Shown: one piece after another, positions 1 through 5,441 of the stretch
Layout of the letters: every line of letters starts with the position of its first letter
How positions within the stretch are numbered: position 1 is the first letter of the stretch
Source of the DNA: Clostridium sp. CAG:1219
GTDB taxonomy: Bacteria; Bacillota; Clostridia; TANB77; CAG-465
Direction of reading: 5' to 3'
Assembly (NCBI GenBank): GCA_000433335.1
Contig: HF996723.1
Location: 15,775-22,079 of the forward strand
Length of the DNA stretch: 6,305 nucleotides
Program-made: the position numbers and the translations under genes
Notes under the pieces: model-generated
The model's input: the letters and a program-made list of their open reading frames with translations, nothing else
Databases searched by the model: none
What the model was told of the DNA's origin: nothing

Positions 1-662
1 TTTTTTTAGTAATTTTGATATTTGCATCAGTTATAATAGTAGGATTAAAATTATATAAAGATAGTAAAAACAACCAAAGAGGAAATAAGCTCGATTTAGA
101 AAATAATTATAATTATGTGATTAAAAAGATAAAAAATAATATCCCAAATTTTGAAGAAGAAAAGTTTTTAAGATGGGTAAAAGATATAATTACCACGTAT
201 GAAGAGGGGTATTCTAAAGAAGATTTAGTAAAACTTTCAGCTATTTTAAAGAAGGAGTTTTATCATAAAGTAGCAGAGGAAATAAAAGATAGAATAAATA
301 ATGCAAAAGCGTATATAGTAAAGGACTTTTGTGTTTTATCTTCTTCTATTATGGATTATAAAAAAACAGATCTAGAAGATATTATATATGTATGTGTCAA
401 AGTAAAAATGATAGAGTATTTGTATGATAAAGAAAAAGAGATGGTAATAAATGGGGATAGTAAGTTATATACTTATAAAAACTACCAAATAGAACTTACA
501 AAGAAAAAAGGATGCAATGGAGATAAAAAAGACACCAATTGTAAGTGGTGTGGCGCTATTATAAAACTTACAAGTGAAGGAAAATGTCAAAATTGTGGTA
601 GATTAATAGTTACGGATGAACATGACTTTGCAATTAGTGATATAAAGGAAATATTTATTTAG
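1..662 (+). CDS. Membrane-anchored zinc-ribbon protein, Tim44-like relative (5' partial)
   Basis: The reading frame is open to the left edge (first complete codon at base 3), so the true start lies upstream. The TTG at 15-17 is a Leu codon inside the membrane helix and not a credible start. The visible 219 residues begin with the end of a hydrophobic helix (about residues 1-18, ending LKLYK). A charged, mostly helical domain follows (about 35-160), beginning with IPNFEEEKFLRWVKDI, which parallels DPNFSEEAFLIWAKDL in the next gene. The C-terminus has a four-cysteine zinc ribbon (Cys180, 183, 195, 198) followed by IVTDEHDFAISDI. The next gene has the same layout, so the two are paralogues. The family match is weaker here and I infer the Tim44-like fold mainly from that neighbour. 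The protein is probably membrane-tethered with a cytoplasmic domain. The TAG stop touches the next gene's ribosome site, indicating cotranscription. Enzyme activity is not suggested. Confidence 0.8.
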   Translation, partial: FLVILIFASVIIVGLKLYKDSKNNQRGNKLDLENNYNYVIKKIKNNIPNFEEEKFLRWVKDIITTYEEGYSKEDLVKLSAILKKEFYHKVAEEIKDRINNAKAYIVKDFCVLSSSIMDYKKTDLEDIIYVCVKVKMIEYLYDKEKEMVINGDSKLYTYKNYQIELTKKKGCNGDKKDTNCKWCGAIIKLTSEGKCQNCGRLIVTDEHDFAISDIKEIFI

Positions 663-667
663 AGGAG
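661..667 (+). promoter_or_regulatory. Ribosome binding site that selects the GTG at 676
   Basis: AGAGGAG at 661-667 lies 8 nt before the GTG at 676. An earlier in-frame GTG at 667 overlaps this element and would have no ribosome site at useful distance, so 676 is the better start. The site overlaps the last two bases of the upstream stop codon, which suggests translational coupling between the two genes. Confidence 0.75.
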
Positions 668-675
668 TGGATAAA

Positions 676-1572
676 GTGAATAAAGGTAAGATTAAAATTG
701 CTATAAAGTGCTTAATATTAACGGTTTTTGTTATAGTTACAGCAAATTTTATACTAGCAGATGTTGGAAATTTCAATTCATATGATAGCGGAAGTGATTT
801 TTCTAGTAGCTCATCTTGGGATTATAGCTCAAGTAGTTCCTGGGATTACTCAGATTCAGATAGTGACGGAGATTTAGGAACTTTTGGTATTGCGGTATTC
901 ATTACATTTACACTTATTATAATAATTGTAATATACAGTACTGTAAGTAGTGCAAATAAAAAATCAAATGCTAACAATAACAGGTCAAATGTGGCTACAA
1001 CAAATAATGTAGGAAATGTAGTAGATAAAATAAGAGAAAATGATCCAAATTTCTCAGAAGAGGCATTCTTAATATGGGCAAAAGACCTATTTGTAAAAAT
1101 GCAAGCAGCATGGACAGAAAGAGATTTTGAAACAATAAGAAGCTTTGAGACAAAAGAACTATTTGAACAACATAGTACACAATTAAATGAATACGTTAAA
1201 AATAATAAAATTAATGTTGTAGAAAGAGTTTCAGTAAGTTCTGCACATATTATAGGATATCAAGTAGATGGTAAGAAAGAATCTATAAAAATTAGACTTG
1301 ATGCTAAAATGAAAGATTATATAATAGATTCAAATACTAAAGCACTTTTAGAGGGCGACAAAGATAGATATTGGAATATGAGTTATAACATGACATTTAC
1401 AAGAACACTTGGAAGAAAAACAACAAATGATGGCACCATAAAAACTACAGCATGTCCTTCATGTGGCGCTCCAACAAAGGTTACATCTTCTGGAAAATGT
1501 GAATATTGTGGAAACGTTATAGTTACAGATGATCATGATTTTGTATTAAGTAGTTTAGAGTCTATAAAATAA
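676..1572 (+). CDS. Tim44-like domain membrane protein with C-terminal zinc ribbon
   Basis: From the GTG at 676 the product is 298 residues. It has a first hydrophobic helix (about 8-28; uncleaved anchor or signal peptide with a possible cut after ILA). A short Ser/Asp-rich stretch (32-68) with two SSSSSWDY units follows, then a second membrane helix (about 69-91). After an Asn-rich linker comes a Tim44-like domain (about 113-245). The C-terminus is a zinc ribbon (Cys260, 263, 275, 278) followed by VTDDHDFVLSSL. Bacterial Tim44-like domains are non-enzymatic binding modules usually tied to the membrane. If both helices are retained, the Ser-rich loop faces outside and the Tim44 and zinc-ribbon parts face the cytoplasm. 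It is a paralogue of the gene just upstream and is probably cotranscribed with it. The SPFH gene downstream suggests work in a shared membrane assembly. No terminator is seen before the next promoter, so some read-through is likely. Confidence 0.85.
   Translation: MNKGKIKIAIKCLILTVFVIVTANFILADVGNFNSYDSGSDFSSSSSWDYSSSSSWDYSDSDSDGDLGTFGIAVFITFTLIIIIVIYSTVSSANKKSNANNNRSNVATTNNVGNVVDKIRENDPNFSEEAFLIWAKDLFVKMQAAWTERDFETIRSFETKELFEQHSTQLNEYVKNNKINVVERVSVSSAHIIGYQVDGKKESIKIRLDAKMKDYIIDSNTKALLEGDKDRYWNMSYNMTFTRTLGRKTTNDGTIKTTACPSCGAPTKVTSSGKCEYCGNVIVTDDHDFVLSSLESIK
802..849 (+). repeat. Two tandem 8-residue SSSSSWDY units in coding sequence
   Basis: Residues 43-50 and 51-58 of the Tim44-like protein are identical at protein level (SSSSSWDY twice, followed by SDSDSDG). 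The two 24-nt units differ at many synonymous positions: serines are mixed TCN and AGY codons and Tyr is TAT in one and TAC in the other. The repeat is therefore old or kept for its protein sequence, and is not a fresh DNA duplication. It sits between the two hydrophobic helices, so it is predicted to be outside the membrane. Confidence 0.8.
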
Positions 1573-1587
1573 AGTTTTTAAGAATGC

Positions 1588-1616
1588 TTTACAAAATGGG
1601 AAAAAGCAGATATAAT
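1588..1616 (+). promoter_or_regulatory. Sigma-A type promoter for the SPFH gene
   Basis: TTTACA at 1588-1593 and TATAAT at 1611-1616 are separated by 17 bp. This is one mismatch from the vegetative consensus. Transcription should begin near 1623, giving a leader of about 40 nt that ends in AAGGGGG (1649-1655), 7 nt before the ATG at 1663. The SPFH gene can thus be expressed independently of the two upstream genes. Confidence 0.85.
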
Positions 1617-1629
1617 ATACGTAGTAATT

Positions 1630-1649
1630 TAATAAAGTTACTTTTATTA
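1630..1649 (+). other. Small leader hairpin next to the SPFH ribosome site
   Basis: TAATAAAG (1630-1637) can pair with CTTTTATTA (1641-1649) across a TTA loop with one bulged T. Its 3' end abuts and slightly overlaps the ribosome site AAGGGGG (1649-1655). It is nearly all A-U and weak, so it may only be AT-rich background or a minor mRNA-stabilising element. Confidence 0.3.
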
Positions 1650-1662
1650 AGGGGGAATTAAA

Positions 1663-2931
1663 ATGGGATTAATTAAAGCAGCCGCTTCTGCTATAGGTTC
1701 TACACTTCATGACCAATGGAAAGAAGCCTTACGTTGTGAAGAAATGGGATCAGATATTTTGATGAAAAAGGTTACAACTCCAAATGGTGTTATATCAAAT
1801 GGAAGTACAGTAATTGTTGGACCAGGACAATGTGCAATTATCTATGATAATGGTCGTGTAATAGAAGCAACAGCAGAAGAAGGAATATATACTTTTGATG
1901 CATCTTCTACACCATCATTCTTTGCAGGACAATTTGGAGATGTTTTCAAAGAAATGTGGCAAAGATTTACATATAATGGAGCATCTGCAAAACAACAAGC
2001 AGTATTCTTCTTTAACCTTCATGAAATACCAGGTGCTACATTTGGAACAAGTAATCCTCTTGATTTTGCTGACTGGACTCGTAAAATACCAAATGCAATG
2101 TGTCCAGGAGAATTTCAACCATTATTAGTTTCAATTAAATGCCATGGAACATATACAATACAAATTACAGACCCAGCTTTATTTATGCAAGAAATTGCAG
2201 GAGTAGCTGATGTGTTTAGAGCTGATGAACTATTTGGAATTGATTCTAAATGGGGAATGCAAATGCGTTCTGAGGCAGAAGAAGTATTATCAGAAGTTAT
2301 TCAAGAAATTGGAACACAAGAAAAGCCAATATCTGTTGAAAAATTAGGTGCATTAAGATCTGAAATAAAAGATATTATTGCAGAAAGAGATTTTAAACAA
2401 GGTGTTGAAAAAAGAGGTATTAAAATTGTAAACTTCAACATAAAAGGAGTAGTTTTAACAGAAGAAGCAAAAAAGGCTGTACAAGATTATCAACTTGCTT
2501 CAAACTCTATGATGCAACAAGGAAAACTTGTAGGTTCTTATGCAAATGCTGTTGAAGGTGCTGCAAATAATGCAAATGGTGCTGCAAATGGATTTATGGG
2601 AATTGGAATGATGAACATGGCCTCAAATGGTATTGTCGGGGGAGCTGCTGCAGGTCCTTGGACAAATCAGGCTCCAGGTTCAGTAGCTCAACCTGCTCAA
2701 CCCGTTCAACAACCTCAACAACAACCAGCACAAAGCACTCAAGCAGTTGTATCAACACCAGTTGCAACTTCAGAAGAATGGGAATGCCCAAGCTGTAAAG
2801 TTAAATGTTCTGGAAAGTTCTGCCAAGAATGTGGTACAAAGAAACCAGAAGTAAAAAAATGTGCAAACTGTGGAAAAGTATTAGGCGAAAATGAAAAATT
2901 CTGTTCTGAATGTGGAACAAAAGCTGAGTAA
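1663..2931 (+). CDS. YdjI-type SPFH domain protein with two C-terminal zinc ribbons
   Basis: The 422-residue protein starts with MGLIKAA. The bulk (about 25-285) matches the bacterial SPFH family called virion core protein or YdjI-like: an N-terminal beta-rich part with VGPGQCAIIYDNGRV, then LLVSIKCHGTYTIQITDP, then a charged region ending in GIKIVNFNIKGVVLTEEAKKA. An Ala/Asn/Gly segment (293-331) and a Pro/Gln linker (337-360) lead to two zinc ribbons: Cys375, 378, 387, 390 (plus an extra Cys382) and Cys400, 403, 414, 417. No membrane helix is visible, so any membrane contact would be peripheral. In Bacillus subtilis YdjI acts with PspA and the membrane proteins YdjG and YdjH in envelope stress; transfer of that role here is inference. 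It has its own strong promoter and terminator. Four of its nine Arg codons are CGT while the two upstream genes use AGA/AGG, which could reflect higher expression. Confidence 0.9.
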   Translation: MGLIKAAASAIGSTLHDQWKEALRCEEMGSDILMKKVTTPNGVISNGSTVIVGPGQCAIIYDNGRVIEATAEEGIYTFDASSTPSFFAGQFGDVFKEMWQRFTYNGASAKQQAVFFFNLHEIPGATFGTSNPLDFADWTRKIPNAMCPGEFQPLLVSIKCHGTYTIQITDPALFMQEIAGVADVFRADELFGIDSKWGMQMRSEAEEVLSEVIQEIGTQEKPISVEKLGALRSEIKDIIAERDFKQGVEKRGIKIVNFNIKGVVLTEEAKKAVQDYQLASNSMMQQGKLVGSYANAVEGAANNANGAANGFMGIGMMNMASNGIVGGAAAGPWTNQAPGSVAQPAQPVQQPQQQPAQSTQAVVSTPVATSEEWECPSCKVKCSGKFCQECGTKKPEVKKCANCGKVLGENEKFCSECGTKAE

Positions 2932-2943
2932 TAGTAAAGTAAT

Positions 2944-2986
2944 AAAAAGAATGTTAACCATTTTATTTGTTTAACATTCTTTTTTT
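2944..2986 (+). terminator. Rho-independent terminator after the SPFH gene
   Basis: Perfect 14-bp arms: AAAAAGAATGTTAA at 2944-2957 and TTAACATTCTTTTT at 2971-2984, with a 13-nt loop. A run of seven T (2980-2986) follows the GAATGTTAA/TTAACATTC core. It lies 12 nt past the stop codon and ends the SPFH transcript. Confidence 0.9.
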
Positions 2987-3000
2987 ATAGTTATAGAGCG

Positions 3001-3038
3001 TAATAATAAAAATGACTTGATAGTGTTAATATCAAGTC
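3001..3038 (-). terminator. Terminator after the minus-strand Fic gene
   Basis: Read on the minus strand, GACTTGATA (3038-3030) and TATCAAGTC (3022-3014) form a perfect 9-bp stem with a 7-nt loop, followed by ATTTTTATTATTA (3013-3001). It starts 8 nt past the Fic stop codon. With the SPFH terminator it forms a convergent pair that insulates the two gene sets. The T tract is interrupted, so strength may be moderate. Confidence 0.75.
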
Positions 3039-3045
3039 TATACAT

Positions 3046-3726
3046 TTATTCTATATATCCGAATTTTTCCATTCTTAATCTTTCTCTAATTGATAATTCT
3101 TTTAGCCAATTAGCAAATGATTTAAAATCGTTATTTTTTAAGAATTCAAAATAATTTACTCTATCATCTTTTGATATGACAACAGGTGGTAAATTCTCTT
3201 TTAATAGTTCGTAGTTTATAAGCAATCTGCCTGTTCTTCCATTTCCATCTTCAAATGGATGTATTTTTTCGAATTCTATATGGTATTTGGCTATCTTAGT
3301 AAATATATCTTCTTCGTCATGAATATAATTATATATATAGTACATCATTAAGTTTTGAATTTTCTCAGGGCTTGGTGGAATATGTTCACTCCCTTGGATG
3401 AATACCTGTACTATCCTGTACCCCTCTGTATTTTTAATATCTTTATTTATAATCTCGTTTATTTTTTTTATAAATCGTTCATCAAAATCTACATTTTCTT
3501 TTAAATTTTGAAAAACTAATTCAAAAGCTTTTTTATGATTTATAGCCTCATATATTTCCCTTGGTTCTTTACCACAAATTTTAAAACTATTGTCATTATA
3601 AAGAATAGCATAAGTTTCTGCATATGTAAGTGTACTTCCCTCAATGGCATTTGAGTGATAAGTGCTTCTTGTAATTAAATCTTCCAAATAATCTTTATTA
3701 TTTAAAATAAATTCTAGAACTTTCAT
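3046..3726 (-). CDS. Fic-domain protein AMP-transferase, self-inhibited (class II), 226 aa
   Basis: Fic enzymes transfer AMP, or less often another nucleotide part, from a nucleotide triphosphate to a target protein side chain. The catalytic motif HPFEDGNGRTGR is intact at residues 156-167: His156 is the base, Asp160 is placed for Mg2+, and Asn162 and Arg164 contact phosphate. An N-terminal inhibitory motif SNAIEG (residues 25-30, pattern [S/T]xxxE[G/N]) puts Glu29 in position to pair with Arg167 and block ATP, as in class II Fic proteins. The flap that docks targets is GYRIVQVFIQGSEHIPPSP (102-120). The usual C-terminal winged helix of larger Fic proteins is absent, so this is a compact single-domain form. 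The start is supported by AAGGAG at 3737-3742, 10 nt upstream. It has its own promoter and terminator. The target is unknown; cytoplasmic location is inferred from lack of a signal peptide. Confidence 0.93.
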   Translation of the reverse strand: MKVLEFILNNKDYLEDLITRSTYHSNAIEGSTLTYAETYAILYNDNSFKICGKEPREIYEAINHKKAFELVFQNLKENVDFDERFIKKINEIINKDIKNTEGYRIVQVFIQGSEHIPPSPEKIQNLMMYYIYNYIHDEEDIFTKIAKYHIEFEKIHPFEDGNGRTGRLLINYELLKENLPPVVISKDDRVNYFEFLKNNDFKSFANWLKELSIRERLRMEKFGYIE

Positions 3727-3789
3727 AAAGATTTTTCTCCTTTACTATAGCATTATTCCAATATATTTTTATAATGTTTTTTCTTAATC

Positions 3790-3809
3790 TATGCTTAAAT
3801 TTTAGCATA
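3790..3809. promoter_or_regulatory. Near-palindrome over the -10 of the Fic promoter, candidate operator
   Basis: TATGCTTAAATTTTAGCATA matches its own reverse complement at 18 of 20 positions, with arms TATGCT and AGCATA. It covers the whole -10 hexamer (3799-3804) and the predicted transcription start near 3792, which is where a repressor would block. The binding protein is unknown. Confidence 0.45.
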
Positions 3810-3827
3810 TACACTTTATAAAGTCAA
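3799..3827 (-). promoter_or_regulatory. Extended -10 promoter of the minus-strand Fic gene
   Basis: On the minus strand, TTGACT (3827-3822) and TAAAAT (3804-3799) are 17 bp apart, and TGC immediately precedes the -10, giving an extended -10 element. Predicted start is near 3792, with a leader of about 65 nt before the ATG. A perfect 12-bp palindrome ACTTTATAAAGT (3813-3824) overlaps the -35 and spacer. The Fic gene is thus not dependent on the hydrolase promoter upstream. Confidence 0.8.
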
Positions 3828-3856
3828 TAATTGGTGAAAACTAAGTATTTTCAATG

Positions 3857-3898
3857 CAAAAGAATGCGAAGAAATATAATTTCCCGCGCATTCTTTTG
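3857..3898 (-). terminator. Hairpin terminator after the cell-wall hydrolase gene
   Basis: CAAAAGAATGCG (3857-3868) and CGCATTCTTTTG (3887-3898) are perfect 12-bp arms. Inside, GAAA (3871-3874) and TTTC (3880-3883) can extend the stem past a small internal loop. The GC-containing core GAATGCG is flanked by AAAA and TTTT on both strands, a bidirectional design. Each T run is only four long and then broken by G, so termination may be partial. It lies 5 nt past the hydrolase stop and separates that gene from the Fic promoter. Confidence 0.7.
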
Positions 3899-3903
3899 AA
3901 AAT

Positions 3904-5310
3904 CTACCACATATTTTCTAGTTTTCCATCTTTTTTATAATAGTTTTCCATATCATAAACATGGGTAAAACCACTACTGTATATTAAGCTATTGTAACTA
4001 TAACGTGTAGCACAAACACCACGCTCATAAAGTATAGTATCTGCAACCGTAATGTATCCGTCTTCTATTCCTATTATAATACCGATATGTCCTTCCCAAC
4101 CAATTAAATCGCCAACTTTTACTTTTCCAGATTTTAAAAGTGACATATTTATTCTTTGTGATTTTCCAAGATCGGTTAAAACTTTATAACCATAATTTGG
4201 ACCTGCACCAATGTCTCCTGGATCAAAACCACCATTGTAAAGACACCAAGAAATAAATCCACTGCAATCAAGTCCATTTGGCATTATTCTCTCATTACTA
4301 TACTCTGTTATATATTTTCCCCACATAGCAGGACCTGCAATAGAACTAGTAATTTCAGAATACTTAGATGTAGAAAGATAAAGACCCTTATGGTAATATC
4401 TTCCCTCACCATCAACCCAGTCAGATGTACCATGTTTTTGAAGTCTACCATTTTCCAAAAAATATGGAACTTTATACTTAAATTGTAATGATAGAAATCT
4501 TGCTGCTGCTACAGCGCCTGCACGAGTGCCTTCGCCTGCTTTATTAATTTCAAATGCTAAAAGTTCATCTAAAAGTTTTGCTTCATCTTCTGTATATTGA
4601 TTTGCTTTTAAAAAAGACTTATTATCATTTATCGTAGGTTTTGTTATAAGATCTGTTACAAGTAGTTCGAACTCTTTTTTATGTGAGTAAGAATCTGAAA
4701 TCGTTATTTTGGTCTTGCCATTTTTAATTCCAGTAATTTTATTTCCATTAATTTCTACGATACCTTCTCTATCAGCATTAATTTTTATAGTATCATCTGG
4801 ATTTCCAACTTTTAATATAGAGTATTCAAGATTTATGCTATCTCCAATATATAAAATATCATCAGATACATCACATTTTAAGGATATTATAGTATTTACA
4901 TAGTCAGATACATTAAATACTTCAGATATTTCTCCCTCATCTCTTATATAAATATAATTTGAATTTTCATCTAGTAAAAGTTCTTTTTTATTCCCGTTTA
5001 CTTTTTGCCAAACATTGCTATAAATAGATGGTATAGAAGAGGAAGCAGTTACAGCAATCCATCTGTCTTTTGCTATCCAAAGGTCTGGTAAAGTGACTTC
5101 TACTGTTACAGTGTCATCATTTTTACTTAATAGATTTAAGCTCTTTAACGTAAGTCCCCTTTGGGTTACATTTATGAAGAAATCTTCGCTTGTTTTAATA
5201 TAATTTATAGAGTATATTGCTGCACTAAATATTGAAAGATACAATATTAGTGACATGAAAATTATGATAAAGCAAACAACAAATTTCTTGCTTTTTTTAC
5301 AGCCTTTCAT
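3904..5310 (-). CDS. Membrane-anchored NlpC/P60-type cell-wall hydrolase with Ig-like domain
   Basis: The start at 5310 gives 468 residues beginning MKGCKKSKKF. It has TAGGTG (5324-5319) as ribosome site and lies just after the promoter; a longer frame reaching an ATG at 5388 begins upstream of that promoter and is rejected. A basic N-terminus and hydrophobic helix (about 10-37) make a signal anchor, exporting the rest. Residues about 142-219 look like a BIG2-type Ig fold (GIVEINGNKITGIKNGKTKI). Residues 262-290 (AGAVAAARFL to PYFLENGR) are a segment often preceding clostridial NlpC/P60 domains. The C-terminal catalytic part has LDCSGF (Cys349) and GHIGIIIG (His408), the Cys-His pair of the papain-like fold. 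The usual third polar residue is unclear: the matching stretch reads GYITVADT. Such enzymes cut peptide stems of peptidoglycan. The long, little-matched 40-140 region could bind wall or a partner. Substrate bond is not predictable here. Confidence 0.88.
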   Translation of the reverse strand: MKGCKKSKKFVVCFIIIFMSLILYLSIFSAAIYSINYIKTSEDFFINVTQRGLTLKSLNLLSKNDDTVTVEVTLPDLWIAKDRWIAVTASSSIPSIYSNVWQKVNGNKKELLLDENSNYIYIRDEGEISEVFNVSDYVNTIISLKCDVSDDILYIGDSINLEYSILKVGNPDDTIKINADREGIVEINGNKITGIKNGKTKITISDSYSHKKEFELLVTDLITKPTINDNKSFLKANQYTEDEAKLLDELLAFEINKAGEGTRAGAVAAARFLSLQFKYKVPYFLENGRLQKHGTSDWVDGEGRYYHKGLYLSTSKYSEITSSIAGPAMWGKYITEYSNERIMPNGLDCSGFISWCLYNGGFDPGDIGAGPNYGYKVLTDLGKSQRINMSLLKSGKVKVGDLIGWEGHIGIIIGIEDGYITVADTILYERGVCATRYSYNSLIYSSGFTHVYDMENYYKKDGKLENMW

Positions 5311-5325
5311 ATTTTTTTCACCTAG

Positions 5326-5348
5326 AAAAATTATACAATATAATTTTT
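5326..5348. promoter_or_regulatory. Perfect inverted repeat around the hydrolase -10
   Basis: Arms AAAAATTATA (5326-5335) and TATAATTTTT (5339-5348) are exact reverse complements around CAA. The left arm contains the minus-strand -10 hexamer. The repeat lies upstream of the predicted transcription start (about 5323), so it would act as DNA, possibly as an operator or simply an AT-rich melting region. Its arms are all A/T, which raises the chance of coincidence. Confidence 0.4.
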
Positions 5349-5358
5349 TTAATGTCAA
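5330..5358 (-). promoter_or_regulatory. Perfect-consensus sigma-A promoter of the cell-wall hydrolase gene
   Basis: On the minus strand, TTGACA (5358-5353) and TATAAT (5335-5330) match consensus at all 12 positions with a 17-bp spacer. The start of transcription falls near 5323, only about 13 nt before the ATG at 5310, so the ribosome site would lie at the extreme 5' end of the mRNA. Confidence 0.88.
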
Positions 5359-5376
5359 TAATTTTAGTATTAAGTA

Positions 5377-5405
5377 TTGAATGTACAAAGCTTTTGTGAT
5401 TAAAT
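5377..5405 (+). promoter_or_regulatory. Candidate promoter for the plus-strand Fic gene
   Basis: TTGAAT (5377-5382) and TTAAAT (5400-5405) are 17 bp apart, with TGA just before the -10 (extended -10). Start would be near 5412 with a leader of about 30 nt. It is back-to-back with the hydrolase promoter; the two -35 elements are 18 bp apart. It is clearly weaker than the other promoters in the window. Confidence 0.5.
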
Positions 5406-5414
5406 ATCGTTAAG

Positions 5415-5425
5415 GTTTATTAAAC
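5415..5425. promoter_or_regulatory. Short palindrome at the plus-strand Fic transcription start
   Basis: GTTTATTAAAC is a palindrome with 5-bp arms around a central T, just after the predicted start of transcription and before the ribosome site AAGGAG (5429-5434). The Fic protein it precedes carries a DNA-binding-like C-terminus, so autoregulation is possible. The site is short and may be chance. Confidence 0.25.
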
Positions 5426-5441
5426 AGTAAGGAGTGAAAAT

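Noticed and set aside
802..849. CRISPR-like or microsatellite DNA repeat
   Set aside because: The two units differ at DNA level and are in frame inside a gene; there are no spacers.
995..1180. Minus-strand open frame inside the Tim44-like gene
   Set aside because: Antisense shadow rich in Leu and Phe caused by AT-rich coding on the other strand; no ribosome site or family match.
1895..2791. Three open frames (1895-2128 +, 1915-2118 -, 2594-2791 -) inside the SPFH gene
   Set aside because: All are alternative-frame shadows of a well-conserved protein.
3751..3776. CATTAT and ATAATG inverted repeat in the leader of the minus-strand Fic gene
   Set aside because: Six A/T-rich base pairs with a 14-nt loop is too weak to call a riboswitch or attenuator.
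2944..3898. Similarity between the two terminator arms (AAAAGAATG and CATTCTTTT)
   Set aside because: Likely convergent terminator composition; the remaining bases differ and there are no flanking repeats to suggest mobile DNA.
4709..4903. Plus-strand open frame of 64 codons within the hydrolase gene
   Set aside because: Antisense shadow of the Ig-like domain coding region, without start context.
5311..5388. A 26-residue N-terminal extension of the hydrolase starting with the ATG at 5388
   Set aside because: That start lies upstream of the perfect promoter (5330-5358), so the transcript would not contain it; the ATG at 5310 has a ribosome site and begins a normal signal anchor.
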